In this document: positions 25,000 to 35,095 of the stretch, piece by piece
Numbering within the stretch: position 1 is the stretch's first letter
Layout: each line of letters opens with the position of its first letter
Source: Hormoscilla sp. GUM202
GTDB taxonomy: Bacteria > Cyanobacteriota > Cyanobacteriia > Cyanobacteriales > Desertifilaceae
Assembly (NCBI GenBank): GCA_005518205.2
Contig: RFFC02000049.1
Location: forward strand, 1 to 45,800
Reading direction: 5' to 3'
DNA: 45,800 bases
The notes under the pieces: generated by a model
The model's database searches: none
What the model was told of the DNA's origin: nothing
The model's input: the letters and a program-made list of their open reading frames with translations, nothing else
Position numbers and translations under genes: made by a program

Positions 25000-26235
25000 T
25001 TACAGCGATTCAAACACCTTAAACATGGGCAGATACATCGACAGCAAAATCGCACCTACCATCCCGCCAATTACCACGATCATCACTGGTTCCAGCATAC
25101 TGGTAAGTGCTTTGACAGCTTGCTCAACTTCATCCTCATAGAAGTCAGCCACTTTCATCAGCATTTGGTCTATATGCCCCGTTTCCTCACCAATCTTCAT
25201 CATCGCGATCGCCAGGGCTGGAAATACTTTATCTCTTTCCAAAGCCACGCCGATCATGCCCCCGCCCTGAATTTCATTGCGGGCCGCTTCCACCGAATTT
25301 GATATCGCCTGATTCCCCGCCGTATCCCGGACAATTTCCAAAGAAGTTAGGATTGGCACTCCCGCGCGAGATAACGTCCCAAACGTGCGGCAAAAACGCG
25401 CCGTCGCTGTTTTTGTTATCAGTTCTCCAAACAACGGTAGCTTCAGGAATATTTTATCCATTATCAACTTCCCCCTCCGAGTTTTGTACCATTGATCGTA
25501 AATCAACTTGAGCGCGAACAGTATTGCCCCTAGTCCCAAGGACTTTTTGCCATCTATCAGAAAGTCACTAATTCCCAGCATGAACTGGGTGAAGGCTGGC
25601 AGTTCTACTCCTATGTCTTCAAAAATAGCCGAAAAAGTAGGCAGCAGAAAAACACACAGACTAATAAAAATGATCGTCGCCAAGGTTCCTACCGTCACTG
25701 GGTAGGACATAGCTGACTTCATCTCGTTTTCCAACCTGGCCGCATCTTCTAGCAACTTTGCCAGACGGTTGAGCACCTCATCTAGTACCCCCCCTACTTC
25801 CCCTGCCGATATCATCGCCACGTATAGATCGCTAAAGCAAGCCGGATGTTTGCCCATTGCCTCCGACAGATTTGTTCCCTCTTGCACCTCGCCCGAAATT
25901 TTCTTCAGAGCATGTTTCAGCTTAGGATTTTCACATTCTTCTGTTAACACCCCCAGGCATCTAACCATCCCCACCCCCGCATTTACCATTGCCGCAAATT
26001 GACGCGAAAATACAGCTATATCCTTAACCGTGATCCTAGCTGTCGCAATGGTAAATGCTTCATTTAGTTCGTCGAAGTCAATATCCTTCAGGTTGAAACC
26101 TGCTTTCTTGATGTCCTGCACCGACAGTCTCTTATTGATCGGAGAAGTCCGTGCTGCCTGAATATTGTCTGCCGTTAACTTTTCTTTTTTCTGCTGTCCT
26201 GTTGAGTCCCGAATACTAGCAATAAAAGTTGGCAT
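25000..26235 (-). CDS. pilC: Type IV pilus inner-membrane platform protein PilC
   Basis: 411 aa with the GspF/PilC architecture. The N-terminal part includes VKDIAVFSRQFAAMVNAGVG. Two cytoplasmic T2SSF domains (about 75-200 and 275-400) alternate with three membrane helices: about 175-200 (VGTLATIIFISLCVFLLPTF), about 220-245, and the C-terminal MIVVIGGMVGAILLSMYLPM. PilC couples the PilB and PilT motors to the pilus base. It is third in pilB-pilT-pilC, 96 bp after pilT. Confidence 0.97.
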   Translation of the reverse strand: MPTFIASIRDSTGQQKKEKLTADNIQAARTSPINKRLSVQDIKKAGFNLKDIDFDELNEAFTIATARITVKDIAVFSRQFAAMVNAGVGMVRCLGVLTEECENPKLKHALKKISGEVQEGTNLSEAMGKHPACFSDLYVAMISAGEVGGVLDEVLNRLAKLLEDAARLENEMKSAMSYPVTVGTLATIIFISLCVFLLPTFSAIFEDIGVELPAFTQFMLGISDFLIDGKKSLGLGAILFALKLIYDQWYKTRRGKLIMDKIFLKLPLFGELITKTATARFCRTFGTLSRAGVPILTSLEIVRDTAGNQAISNSVEAARNEIQGGGMIGVALERDKVFPALAIAMMKIGEETGHIDQMLMKVADFYEDEVEQAVKALTSMLEPVMIVVIGGMVGAILLSMYLPMFKVFESL

Positions 26236-26331
26236 GGCTGTTCTTTGTTAGTTTTGAGTTTTTAGTTGTTAGTTCTCCTACCCTTAACAACTAACAACTG
26301 TCATCCCTTTGCGGCACTCCGACTGTGCTAG

Positions 26332-27420
26332 CTACTTTTTTGCTCCTGCTTTTACCCCTGGTCCAATAAGACGATTCAGCTCATCTATTTTATTGCACTT
26401 GCCGATCGCGTCTTCATAAGTTACCTTGTTTTCCTGTACCAGTCTTGCTAAAGACATTTCCATCGTCTGCATGCCCATTTTTGCCCCGGTTTGGATGGCA
26501 GAGTAAATTTGAGCAGTTTTCCCCTCACGAATCAAGTTCCCGATCGCGGGAGTATTCACCATGATTTCCTGAGCTGCACACCGACCGCCGCCGATTTTAT
26601 TTACCAGGTTCTGACTACAGACCCCTACCAAAGACCCTGATATTTGGGCCCTGATTTGGGGTTGTTGAATTGGCGGGAACACATCCAGCAAGCGGTCGAT
26701 CGTCCCTGCTGCCGAGTTAGTGTGCATCGTGCCAAACACCAAGTGACCCGTTTCTGCTGCCGACACCGCCAGACCGGTCGTCTCCAAGTCGCGCATTTCT
26801 CCCACTAGGATTATATCCGGGTCTTCCCGCAGGGCTGCCCTCAGCGCATTAGCAAAGCTCTTAGTGTCTTCTCCCCTTTGCCGTTGGTGAAACAGACTCT
26901 TGATATTCGGGAATACATATTCGATCGGGTCTTCCACCGTTATGATATGCTCTGAGCGGGTGCGGTTGATCAGATCCAGGATCGCCGCTATTGTCGTCGT
27001 CTTCCCACTACCGGTCTGACCCGTGATCAACACCATCCCGCGAGGTCGTTCTGAGAGTTCCCGCATTATCTCTGGCACTCCCAGCTTCTCGAAATTGGGA
27101 ATTTTAAAAGGCAAGGCCCGCAAGCAAGCCGCAAAGCAACCACGTTCCCGGTATACATTTACCCGAAAGCGAGCCAATCCTTTTACCCCATAAGCACAGT
27201 CTAGCTCCCAGTTTTGCTCCAGAGCCTTGCGCTGGTTATTATTCAGCATACTAAATATCAGACGCTGACAAAATTGAGCATCCAGTTCTTCGCCAAATTC
27301 GGGCTGAGGAGTCAATTTCCCACTGATCCGGAAGTAGATCGGCGCACCTGCCTGGATATGCATGTCCGACCCACCCTGCTCGATCAGAGAATCCATCACG
27401 TCTTCGATCATTAATTCCAT
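26332..27420 (-). CDS. pilT: Type IV pilus retraction ATPase PilT
   Basis: 362 aa. Motifs: HIQAGAPIYFRISGKL at the N-terminus, Walker A GQTGSGKTTT near 137, the Asp box ITVEDPIEYVF, Walker B DIILVGEMRDLET and the His box GHLVFGTMHTNSA. The AIRNLIRE-type C-terminal motif of PilT is present as AIGNLIREGK. PilT depolymerises pilin and drives twitching motility. Second in the operon, 36 bp after pilB. Confidence 0.97.
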   Translation of the reverse strand: MELMIEDVMDSLIEQGGSDMHIQAGAPIYFRISGKLTPQPEFGEELDAQFCQRLIFSMLNNNQRKALEQNWELDCAYGVKGLARFRVNVYRERGCFAACLRALPFKIPNFEKLGVPEIMRELSERPRGMVLITGQTGSGKTTTIAAILDLINRTRSEHIITVEDPIEYVFPNIKSLFHQRQRGEDTKSFANALRAALREDPDIILVGEMRDLETTGLAVSAAETGHLVFGTMHTNSAAGTIDRLLDVFPPIQQPQIRAQISGSLVGVCSQNLVNKIGGGRCAAQEIMVNTPAIGNLIREGKTAQIYSAIQTGAKMGMQTMEMSLARLVQENKVTYEDAIGKCNKIDELNRLIGPGVKAGAKK

Positions 27421-27456
27421 AGCGCTGTCTCCTTATCTAAAGTCACATCAAAACTG

Positions 27457-29748
27457 TTAATCAGTAAAGCGAGGTGTCATGCAGTATGGACATTCTAGCC
27501 ACTCCTGCTGCAGTCCCGCGCTGCAAGTTTTACAGGTCAGACCCACCTTCCGCTTTGCTTTCAGTTCCGCTTCCAGACCCGTGTCCGTATAAGTCACGCG
27601 CTCCACTTCTTCCAAGGTTGTCGCACCTTCCTGTACCAGGTTTAAGCTATAGGCCAGTAATGTGATCATTCCTTCTTCGACAGCTACCTCCTTAATCCGC
27701 TCCGTCGGGGCCCCTGCATTGATCAGCACTTGGAGGTTTTCTGTCACTTGCAGTAATTCATATACCCCGCAACGACCCTTGTAGCCCACGCCACTACATT
27801 TGGGGCAGAGTTCCCCTTTTTCCTTCAGATCTCCCCGAGCATCAGGAGGAATCGTCTTAGCTTTATAGAAAGTCACCCCTGCCTCTTTAGAAGCAGACAG
27901 GCCGTAGCGGGCTAGTTCTTCAAGCGTGGGGGTATAGGCAATGCGACATTCGCTACAAACCCGCCGCATCAAGCGTTGGGCCACCACACCCAGCAATGCC
28001 CCGGAGACCATGAAAGGTTCTACCCCCATTTCCTCCAAGCGGGCGATCGCCCCGGCCGCGTCATTCGTGTGTAGAGTCGTCAGCACCAAGTGTCCCGTCA
28101 ACGCCGCTTCAATTGCCGTTTTTGCCGTTTCCTTATCCCGCGTCTCACCCACCAGAATTATATCCGGGTCTTGCCGCAGGAACGCCCGCAGAATCGAGGA
28201 AAAGTCCATATTTTTTTGCCGAATCACCTGCACCTGATTAATCCCCGGTAACGCATACTCGATCGGGTCTTCCGCCGTGCTAATATTCACCCCCGGATCG
28301 TTTCTTTCTGCCAGGATTGAATACAGGGTGGTAGACTTACCCGAACCCGTTGGTCCCGTCACCAAAATCAGTCCAAAGGGACGCGACGCCATTTCCCGGA
28401 CTTGAGTGAGGGTCTCTTCACTTGTGATTAACTTATCCAACCCCAGCTGAGTTGATGAGTTATCCAAGATCCGCAGCACGATCTTCTCCCCGTAGCGTGC
28501 TGGCAGAGTATTCACCCGGAAATCAACCTTCCGTCCTTGGAATTTCCTGCTGATCCGACCATCCTGGGGTTTCCGTCGTTCAGCGATATCCAAATTGGAG
28601 ATAATTTTGAAGCGAGAGGTCAGGGCGTTAACAATTGACTTCGGGAATCTCGAAAAAGGCTCTTGCAGCACCCCATCCTTGCGGAAGCGCACCCGCAAAT
28701 CTTCTTCCTGAGGTTCCACATGGATATCCGACACCCCATCTGTCAGTGCCTTTGCCAGGATTTTATTCACCCATTTTATGACTGGGGCACTTTCCGCATC
28801 TTTTAATGCCTTATTCAGGTCAATATCTGACTCTTTATCGTCCCCCTCATCCCCCATACTGGTGTCCAGATGGGTTAAATCTATTTCTAGGTCAAAGTTT
28901 TCCTCCTTTTTCTTTGGTTTGGACTGCCTTTTTACTTTTTCGTCCAGGTATTTGGAAATGATTTGCTCGTAATCTTCTTGGGTAATCACCATCCACTGCA
29001 TTTCCAAACCTTGGGGCAGTATCTTCTTCAGGTCTTCAAACGCGCTCAGATTATCTGGATCCACCATTGCCACCAATACCGAACGCGGATTAGCTTTTTC
29101 CGACAGCGGTACCAATTGATAGCGACGACATATCTCTATAGGGATGAGGGTGTCAATCAGGGAGTCTACCTGGGTCGTGTCGATCTGAGATATTTCTGGA
29201 TCTAGAGAATCTACCCCATAGAATATCTTCAGGTATTTGGAAAAGATTTGCTGGTAATCTTCTTGGGTAATCACCATCCGCTGCATTTCCAAACCTTTGG
29301 GGCGCAGTTCCTTCTTCAGGTTGGACAACGCTGCCAGATTATCTGGATCCACCATTGCCACCAATACCGAATGCGGATTAGCTTTTTTCGACAGCGGTAC
29401 CAATCGATAGCGACGACATATATCTATAGGGATGAGGGTGTTAATCAGTTCGTCTACCTGGGTCGTGTCGATCTGAGATATTTCCGGATCTAGAGAATCT
29501 ACCCCGTAGAGGATCTTCAGTTCAAACAGCTGCTGTTTCTTGTACTCGCGAATTAAATCTGGCGGCAGTTGCTTACCTGTCAGCCCTTCTAGTACCTGCG
29601 TCAGTGGCTTGTTTGACTGGCGGCTTTCTATCAAAGCCTGCTGCATCTTATCCTTATTTACAAACCCTGACTTGACCAGTTTGTTGCCAAACGGAGAAAG
29701 GTTATTTTGTACAATAAGCGCACGCCGCGCTGTTGGGGATTTCCTCAT
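27457..29748 (-). CDS. pilB: Type IV pilus assembly ATPase PilB with duplicated N-terminal domain
   Basis: 763 aa. The C-terminal motor is complete: Walker A TGPTGSGKSTT (near 440), Asp box STAEDPIEYAL, Walker B DIILVGETRDKETA, His box GHLVLTTLHTNDA and zinc cysteines CSECR, CPKCSGVGYKGRCG. A second cysteine pair ends the protein (CKTCS, CPYC), as in cyanobacterial PilB. The N-terminal GspE-like domain appears twice: residues about 78-172 and 174-268 both contain YGVDSLDPEISQIDTTQVD, LVPLS and SVLVAMVDPDNL. The duplication adds 95-96 residues; without it the length would be about 668, close to the usual size as I recall it. Confidence 0.97.
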   Translation of the reverse strand: MRKSPTARRALIVQNNLSPFGNKLVKSGFVNKDKMQQALIESRQSNKPLTQVLEGLTGKQLPPDLIREYKKQQLFELKILYGVDSLDPEISQIDTTQVDELINTLIPIDICRRYRLVPLSKKANPHSVLVAMVDPDNLAALSNLKKELRPKGLEMQRMVITQEDYQQIFSKYLKIFYGVDSLDPEISQIDTTQVDSLIDTLIPIEICRRYQLVPLSEKANPRSVLVAMVDPDNLSAFEDLKKILPQGLEMQWMVITQEDYEQIISKYLDEKVKRQSKPKKKEENFDLEIDLTHLDTSMGDEGDDKESDIDLNKALKDAESAPVIKWVNKILAKALTDGVSDIHVEPQEEDLRVRFRKDGVLQEPFSRFPKSIVNALTSRFKIISNLDIAERRKPQDGRISRKFQGRKVDFRVNTLPARYGEKIVLRILDNSSTQLGLDKLITSEETLTQVREMASRPFGLILVTGPTGSGKSTTLYSILAERNDPGVNISTAEDPIEYALPGINQVQVIRQKNMDFSSILRAFLRQDPDIILVGETRDKETAKTAIEAALTGHLVLTTLHTNDAAGAIARLEEMGVEPFMVSGALLGVVAQRLMRRVCSECRIAYTPTLEELARYGLSASKEAGVTFYKAKTIPPDARGDLKEKGELCPKCSGVGYKGRCGVYELLQVTENLQVLINAGAPTERIKEVAVEEGMITLLAYSLNLVQEGATTLEEVERVTYTDTGLEAELKAKRKVGLTCKTCSAGLQQEWLECPYCMTPRFTD
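28945..29520 (-). repeat. Tandem duplication of about 288 bp inside pilB
   Basis: Copy A is about 29233-29520 (96 codons) and copy B about 28945-29232 (95-96 codons). They differ at scattered positions and by one codon (LRPKG against LPQG). Both stay in frame. Confidence 0.9.
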
Positions 29749-30754
29749 AATTTACGTATTTTTGCTGGTTTTTTCACTGATTTCGTCAAGCATTGCTTCT
29801 GGGCCAACTAATCTGCCGCGAAGCCGACGTTCGGGTGCATCCCAGTGAAAGCAAATTGAGAATCGAAAATCTAGAATCGAAAATTGAGAATTGGGCGATT
29901 TTACCTTTTCCATAGCGCTGCGCGCACTGCGTATACGCAATTAGCTCTGAGCAATTAGCAGTATTTAATGCTAAAATGCTTGCATTGAGATGCTCCCCGA
30001 CGTTCTACTATTATTACTCAATACCAAACAGTTAAAAATATGCAGCCGATCTACTTGCTAGGCTGGCCACTCTGCGCAAATGGCTGCGCTCCCGCAAGGG
30101 ATACGGCGATTATACTGGAGGCAGTCCAATGGCAGGGGTCAGGGCAACAGGCGACTGTCCCAAAACATAACCCAATATATCACAATTTCAAGCCTGGTAG
30201 CCTCGTTACCTGGCTCCCGCCTGGTAACGCAGGGAAACCACGACGCGATATCTCCTGAGATATCGGCAGGGCCATGCCGCCGGATGACGATGGGGATCGG
30301 CGATTGGCCGGGACAGGGGATAATGGTCAAATCAAAACAGCAAGTGGTGTGGTAAATTATTGATAAGATAACCGGCAGGGCTAAAGTGCCGCCTGAGACC
30401 TAGCTTCCCACAGCGCCAGATCGGACGAGATGCAGCAGCATCCAGACTGGCAGGGTGGCCCAAATGAACCATCCAGAAGGTAGGGCGACCAGCAAAAAAA
30501 GCTAAAATATACGCCGTGTGCAACTTTTTCCAACCAACGAGATTTAGGGAGTTTTGAGAACAACATTTTCAGCCAAAGACCACCAAACCGTTATTCTTCC
30601 GTAGAAAGTTGCACATCGCGTAAAATATTGCGTGTTGGTCCAAAAAAGGGATGTCCAGAAGCTAGGCTAAAAGCTTAGTGGTCCTAATGAAAACAGGGGC
30701 ATCGGGTGTAACTGGCTCCCTGGTAGTAGTCTTGCAGTGTAGAGTAAGAGTATA
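29749..30754. other. Intergenic region of about 1 kb between divergent pilB and grpE
   Basis: 29850-29895 has AGAATCGAAAATC direct repeats. 29914-29938 has a GCGCTGCGCGCA small-repeat relative. 30200-30230 has a GTTACCTGGCTCCCGCCTGGTAAC palindrome (written once). 30246-30265 is CGATATCTCCTGAGATATCG. 30510-30622 is a MITE-like element. Short open frames here are not convincing. Promoters for both flanking operons must lie here, but I cannot place them. Confidence 0.5.
30510..30622. mobile_element. 113-bp MITE-like element upstream of grpE
   Basis: Ends TACGCCGTGTGCAACTTT and AAAGTTGCACATCGCGTA pair over 18 bp with two mismatches. It has no coding sequence. Confidence 0.75.
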
Positions 30755-31552
30755 ATGATCGACGAGTCAAAGCAATTAGAGAATATGATTAGGGATTCGG
30801 AATCCTCGCCAGAAGTGTCAGAGGAAATGCAGGATCCGACAAGGTCGGCTGAAAATATAGCAGCAGAAGTGGCATCAGAAGCAAGTAGCCCAGGGCCAGG
30901 GCCTCAGCCGACAGAGTCATTAGAGATAGAGTCGGCTATGGGTTCAGAGTCGTCCGCAGCAACAGGGTTGTCAGAACCGAAAGGAACGGTGGACGAAGCA
31001 TTGTTCGTGGAATTGGCGACGAAGGAGGCCGAAATAGAGTCTATAAAAAATCAGCTCAGAGAGGTAAAGAACCAATCAGTGCGGATAGCGGCAGATTTTG
31101 ATAACTTTCGCAAGCGCACTTACAAGGAAAAAGAAGAAATGGAGCAGCGCATAAAGTCTGCGACAATTAAAGAGCTGCTGCCGGTGGTAGATAACTTCGA
31201 GCGGGCGCGATCGCAGATCAAACCGCAAACAGACGGGGAAAAGAACATCCACAAAAGCTACCAAGGGGTATACAAGCAATTGGTAGACTGTCTCAAAGGC
31301 ATCGGAGTGTCGGCCATGCGTTGTGAAGGAGAAGAGTTTGACCCGAACCTCCATGAAGCGGTGATGCGGGAACAAACGGACCAATATCCAGACGGAACGG
31401 TGATAGAAGAATTGATGCGGGGGTATATGCTGGGCGATCGGGTGCTGCGCCACGCTATGGTAAAAGTAGCAGCAGCGCCAGAAGAACCGGTGGAAGCTTC
31501 AGCACCTGTACTGTCCGAGAGTGAGGAGAGTAATGAAAGTATTGAAAATTAG
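30755..31552 (+). CDS. grpE: GrpE nucleotide exchange factor
   Basis: 265 aa. GrpE releases ADP from DnaK. The first 90 residues are an acidic, Ser/Glu-rich extension. The core then follows: [50 protein letters not shown] and the beta-domain [40 protein letters not shown]. The C-terminal tail is again acidic. It opens grpE-dnaK-dnaJ-tusA-like-rsgA. Its stop codon overlaps the first base of a MITE, so the element may have supplied the stop. Confidence 0.96.
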   Translation: MIDESKQLENMIRDSESSPEVSEEMQDPTRSAENIAAEVASEASSPGPGPQPTESLEIESAMGSESSAATGLSEPKGTVDEALFVELATKEAEIESIKNQLREVKNQSVRIAADFDNFRKRTYKEKEEMEQRIKSATIKELLPVVDNFERARSQIKPQTDGEKNIHKSYQGVYKQLVDCLKGIGVSAMRCEGEEFDPNLHEAVMREQTDQYPDGTVIEELMRGYMLGDRVLRHAMVKVAAAPEEPVEASAPVLSESEESNESIEN

Positions 31553-31657
31553 GCGTTGCACATTTTTGGGATGATAGCAGTCAATGGTTGCCGTTCCCTG
31601 GCTCCCGCCTGGGAACGGCAATTTTCAACCCAAATCATCCCGTAGTTGTGCAACGCC
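31552..31657. mobile_element. 106-bp MITE between grpE and dnaK
   Basis: Terminal repeats GGCGTTGCACA (5 nt) GGGATGAT at 31552-31575 and the complementary ATCATCCC (5 nt) TGTGCAACGCC at 31634-31657. Inside is a second stem, GCCGTTCCC...GGGAACGGC (about 31589-31620). Solitary right ends occur at 13250-13273 and 44931-44954. Confidence 0.9.
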
Positions 31658-31820
31658 GAACGCCTGCGGCTGGCGCCAGCCATAAATTAAAGGGGTATAG
31701 TAAATATAGGTAAGGCGCGAGTGGCGTCTGGTGCTCGCGATAGAGTGCATAACAGAGTAGACACTCAGTCAAATAGCTGAGAGTGTATTCAGATATTGTC
31801 AACATTAACCGCCGCTAGCT

Positions 31821-33816
31821 ATGGGAAAAGTCATTGGCATAGACTTAGGGACGACCAATAGTTGTGTTGCTGTATTGGAGAGCGGTCAACCAGTCGTCAT
31901 CTCTAACTCGGAAGGTGGACGTACTACCCCGAGTATGGTGAGCTTTGGGAAGGCAGGGGAGCGCTTGGTAGGTCAACTGGCAAAGCGACAAGCAGTCACC
32001 AATGCACAAAATACCATATTCAGCATCAAAAGATTTATAGGTAGACGCTGGTGCGATACGGAAGTAGAACGGTCTAGGGTGCCCTATAATTGTGTAACAG
32101 GTCGCGACGAGACAGTAGATGTCAAAATTAGGGGTCGCAATTACACGCCGCAAGAAATATCAGCGATGATCCTGCAAAAACTAAAGCAGGATGCCGAAAA
32201 TTATCTGGGAGAACCGGTGAGTGAAGCGGCGATCACGGTGCCAGCTTACTTCACGGACGCCCAGCGGCAAGCGACAAAAGATGCAGGCACGATCGCTGGT
32301 CTAGAAGTGCAGCGGATTATTAATGATCCGACGGCGGCTTCATTATCCTACGGTTTAGATAAGCAGGACAAAGACCAGCTGATTCTGGTGTTTGACTTGG
32401 GTGGTGGGACTTTCGATGTCTCTATTCTCCAGCTAGGTGATGGCATTTTTGAGGTGCAGGCTACTTCGGGTAACAACCATCTGGGGGGTGATGATTTTGA
32501 TAACTGTATAGTAAACTGGATGATCGATAGCTTCTCCTTGGAGGAAGGTATTGACCTGTCAGTGGACAAAATGGCCCTACAACGCCTGCGTGAGGCGGCG
32601 GAAAAGGCAAAAATAGAGTTGTCTAACATGGTGACGACTTCAATTAACCTGCCATTCATTACGGCTGATGAAACGGGACCGAAACATCTGGAGATGGAGT
32701 TGAGTAGGGCTAAGTTTGAAGAACTGAGCAAAGACCTGATCGAAGGAACGCTAAAACCGATGACCCAGGCGCTCAAGGACTGCGATAGGAAAAAGGAGGA
32801 TATTGACCGGATAATTATGGTGGGTGGGTCTATCCGGATACCGGCAGTGCAAGAGGCAATCAAAAATTACTTTGGTGGCAAGGCACCGGATAGATCGGTA
32901 AATCCAGATGAAGCGGTGGCCCTGGGGGCGGCAATTCAAGGTGGGGTGATCGGTGGCGAGGTGAAAGACCTGCTGCTACTAGATGTGACGCCTTTGTCCC
33001 TGGGAATAGAAACCTTGCGCTCAGTGTTCACTAAAATCATTGAACGGAATAGGAAGATTCCAACGAGCAAAACCCAGTCCTTTTCGACGGCAACAGATGG
33101 GCAAACTATGGCTGGCGCCACGCTGCGCGAATGGCTGGCGCCACGCTGCGCGAACGGTGGAAATTCACGTACTGCAAGGGGAAAGAGCTCTGGCGAGGGA
33201 CAATAAGAGTCTGGGGAAATTTGAGCTAACGGAGATGCCGCCAGCACCACGAGGGGTACCCCAGATAGAAGTGTCCTTTGAGATAGATGCTAATGGTATT
33301 CTGAAAGTATCGGCGCGAGATAAAGGAACGGGGTCCGAACAGAGTATTGAAATCAGCAACACAGGCTCCTTGAGTGCCAGGGAAGTGGAAAAAATGCGGA
33401 TGGAGGCGGAAGTATACGCAGAGAAAGACCGCAGGCGTAAGCAGCTAGTAGAACTGAAAAACCAGGTAGATAGCCTATTCTATAGTTATCAATCGACGCT
33501 AAAAAACCAGGAAAAATATGTCAGCTCAGAACTGAAGGCCCAGGTAAAACAAAAGGTGACGGAGATCAGAGCGGCTTTCGCTAATCCGGTAATCAGAGTA
33601 GAGGAAGTAAAGGGAAAGATAGATGCTCTACAACAACTCCTATTTGAGATTGGCACCTATGTGTATGAACAAGGTGATAGCACTCAGCCTGAAATGGTGC
33701 CAAGCGCGGCAGGTTCGAAATTATCAACCTTAAAGGTCGAGGAAGATACCGCTTCGTTCTCAGACGAGGAAGATGATTCGGAAACTGTCACAGCTGACTA
33801 CGAAGCGATCGAATAG
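31821..33816 (+). pseudogene. dnaK: dnaK (Hsp70) disrupted by a 46-bp tandem small-repeat insertion
   Basis: The first frame encodes an intact Hsp70 nucleotide-binding domain: [47 protein letters not shown] and [14 protein letters not shown]. It enters the substrate domain ([16 protein letters not shown]) to TDGQT at residue 429. There two 23-bp repeats follow, after which the frame runs out at about residue 461. The other frame resumes exactly with [20 protein letters not shown] and continues to the lid and an acidic tail ending at 33816. The span is 1996 nt; minus 46 it is 1950, exactly 650 codons. grpE-linked dnaK is dnaK1 in Synechocystis, a paralogue reported as dispensable, while dnaK2 and dnaK3 are the major ones. 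Loss here could therefore be tolerated; I cannot tell which paralogue this is. Confidence 0.9.
33108..33153. repeat. Tandem pair of 23-bp small dispersed repeats inside dnaK
   Basis: 33108-33130 and 33131-33153 are identical. Each starts ATGGCTGGCGCC and ends CTGCGCGA. The same unit occurs once at 23899-23921. Confidence 0.95.
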
Positions 33817-33825
33817 AAAAACGAA

Positions 33826-33932
33826 AGCATGTCAAGTTTTCCAGATGGCTAATGAAAAATGGAAAAAGGAAGAGTCTTTATTCATGTCCATTGGCAATTT
33901 TTCATTGGCAAAAATGCTTTCATTGACATGCT
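33826..33932. mobile_element. 107-bp MITE-like element between dnaK and dnaJ
   Basis: AGCATGTCAA (33826-33835) and TTGACATGCT (33923-33932) are terminal inverted repeats. A second inner pair is GGCTAATGAAAAATGG with CCATTGGCAATTTTTCATTGG-like sequence. No coding sense. Confidence 0.75.
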
Positions 33933-33979
33933 CTCTAGAAAAATAGCTCCTAATTGCACAAGTAGCATAAACTAGCGAT

Positions 33980-35095
33980 ATGGCCGATTATTATCAAATT
34001 CTAGGTGTCTCCCGGGATACGGACAAGGAAGAACTTAAGCGTGCATACCGTCGCTTGGCCCGCAAGTATCACCCGGATGTGAATAAGGAACCGGGGGCGG
34101 AGGAACGGTTTAAGGAGATAAATCGTGCCTACGAAGTCCTCTCAGAACCGGAAATGAAGGCCCGCTATGACCGATTCGGTGAAGCTGGAGTGAGTGGTGC
34201 CGGTGTGGGAGCCAGTGGATTCCCAGATTTCGCAGATATATTTGAAAGCTTCTTTAGTGGGTTTTCCGGTGGAATGGGGGGTCAAACGGCGGCTCGCAGA
34301 AGGGGACCGGTGCGTGGGGACGACCTGCGGCTGGATCTGAAACTGGAATTCACAGAAGCGGTGTTTGGTGGGGAGAAGGAAATTCGCATCAACCACATGG
34401 AAACCTGTGGGACCTGTAACGGTACAGGTGCGAAACCAGGAACAAAGCCAAAAACTTGCCAGACTTGTGGCGGTTCGGGCCAAATACGGCGGGCCACGCG
34501 GACGCCTTTTGGCAGCTTTACCCAAGTGTCAGTCTGTCCCAGTTGTAATGGGACGGGGCAGGTGATTGAGGAAAAGTGTCAGACCTGTGGTGGCGGTGGC
34601 AATAAGCAGGTGACGAAAAAGCTGAAAATTACAATTCCCGCAGGGGTGGATAATGGCACGAGGTTGCGGGTCTCAGGAGAAGGAGATGCGGGGGGCCGCG
34701 GGGGGCCGCCGGGAGACCTGTACGTGTATTTGTTCGTGAATGAAGATCCAGATTTCCGGCGGGATGGAATAAATGTGCTTTCAGAGTTGAAAATTAGTTA
34801 TCTGGAAGCGATTCTGGGAAGTAGTCGAGAAATAAAGACGGTAGATGGCTCGTCAGAATTGGTGATTCCAGCGGGAACCCAGCCCAATACGGTTCTAACT
34901 TTGGAAAATCGTGGGGTGCCACGACTGGGAAATCCGGTATCGCGAGGCGATCACTTGATTACGGTGTTGGTGGAGATTCCCACGCGGATAGGGGCTGAGG
35001 AACGACAGCATCTGGAGGAGTTGGCCTCTATTCGCGGTAATCGCACTGGCAAGGGTGGGATGGAAGGTTTCTTGGGAGGACTGTTTAATAAATGA
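33980..35095 (+). CDS. dnaJ: DnaJ co-chaperone
   Basis: 371 aa, type A J-protein. The J domain (residues 1-70) has the HPD motif in [11 protein letters not shown] Gly/Phe region follows (about 70-110). Four CxxCxGxG zinc motifs (about 135-210) are [24 protein letters not shown] and CQTCGGGG. The C-terminal client-binding domains end in GFLGGLFNK. All motifs are intact, in contrast to the upstream dnaK. Its stop overlaps the next start (ATGA). Confidence 0.97.
   Translation: MADYYQILGVSRDTDKEELKRAYRRLARKYHPDVNKEPGAEERFKEINRAYEVLSEPEMKARYDRFGEAGVSGAGVGASGFPDFADIFESFFSGFSGGMGGQTAARRRGPVRGDDLRLDLKLEFTEAVFGGEKEIRINHMETCGTCNGTGAKPGTKPKTCQTCGGSGQIRRATRTPFGSFTQVSVCPSCNGTGQVIEEKCQTCGGGGNKQVTKKLKITIPAGVDNGTRLRVSGEGDAGGRGGPPGDLYVYLFVNEDPDFRRDGINVLSELKISYLEAILGSSREIKTVDGSSELVIPAGTQPNTVLTLENRGVPRLGNPVSRGDHLITVLVEIPTRIGAEERQHLEELASIRGNRTGKGGMEGFLGGLFNK

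Noticed and set aside
28963-29493. Two similar plus-strand ORFs opposite pilB
   Set aside because: They mirror the duplicated N-terminal domain of PilB on the other strand.
30040-30566. Several 60-90 aa ORFs upstream of grpE
   Set aside because: They overlap repeats, lack ribosome sites and have no recognisable protein character.
31760-31800. CIRCE operator before dnaK
   Set aside because: ACACTCAG-N8-CTGAGAGTGT is a palindrome but lacks the TTAGCACTC-N9-GAGTGCTAA sequence and spacing.
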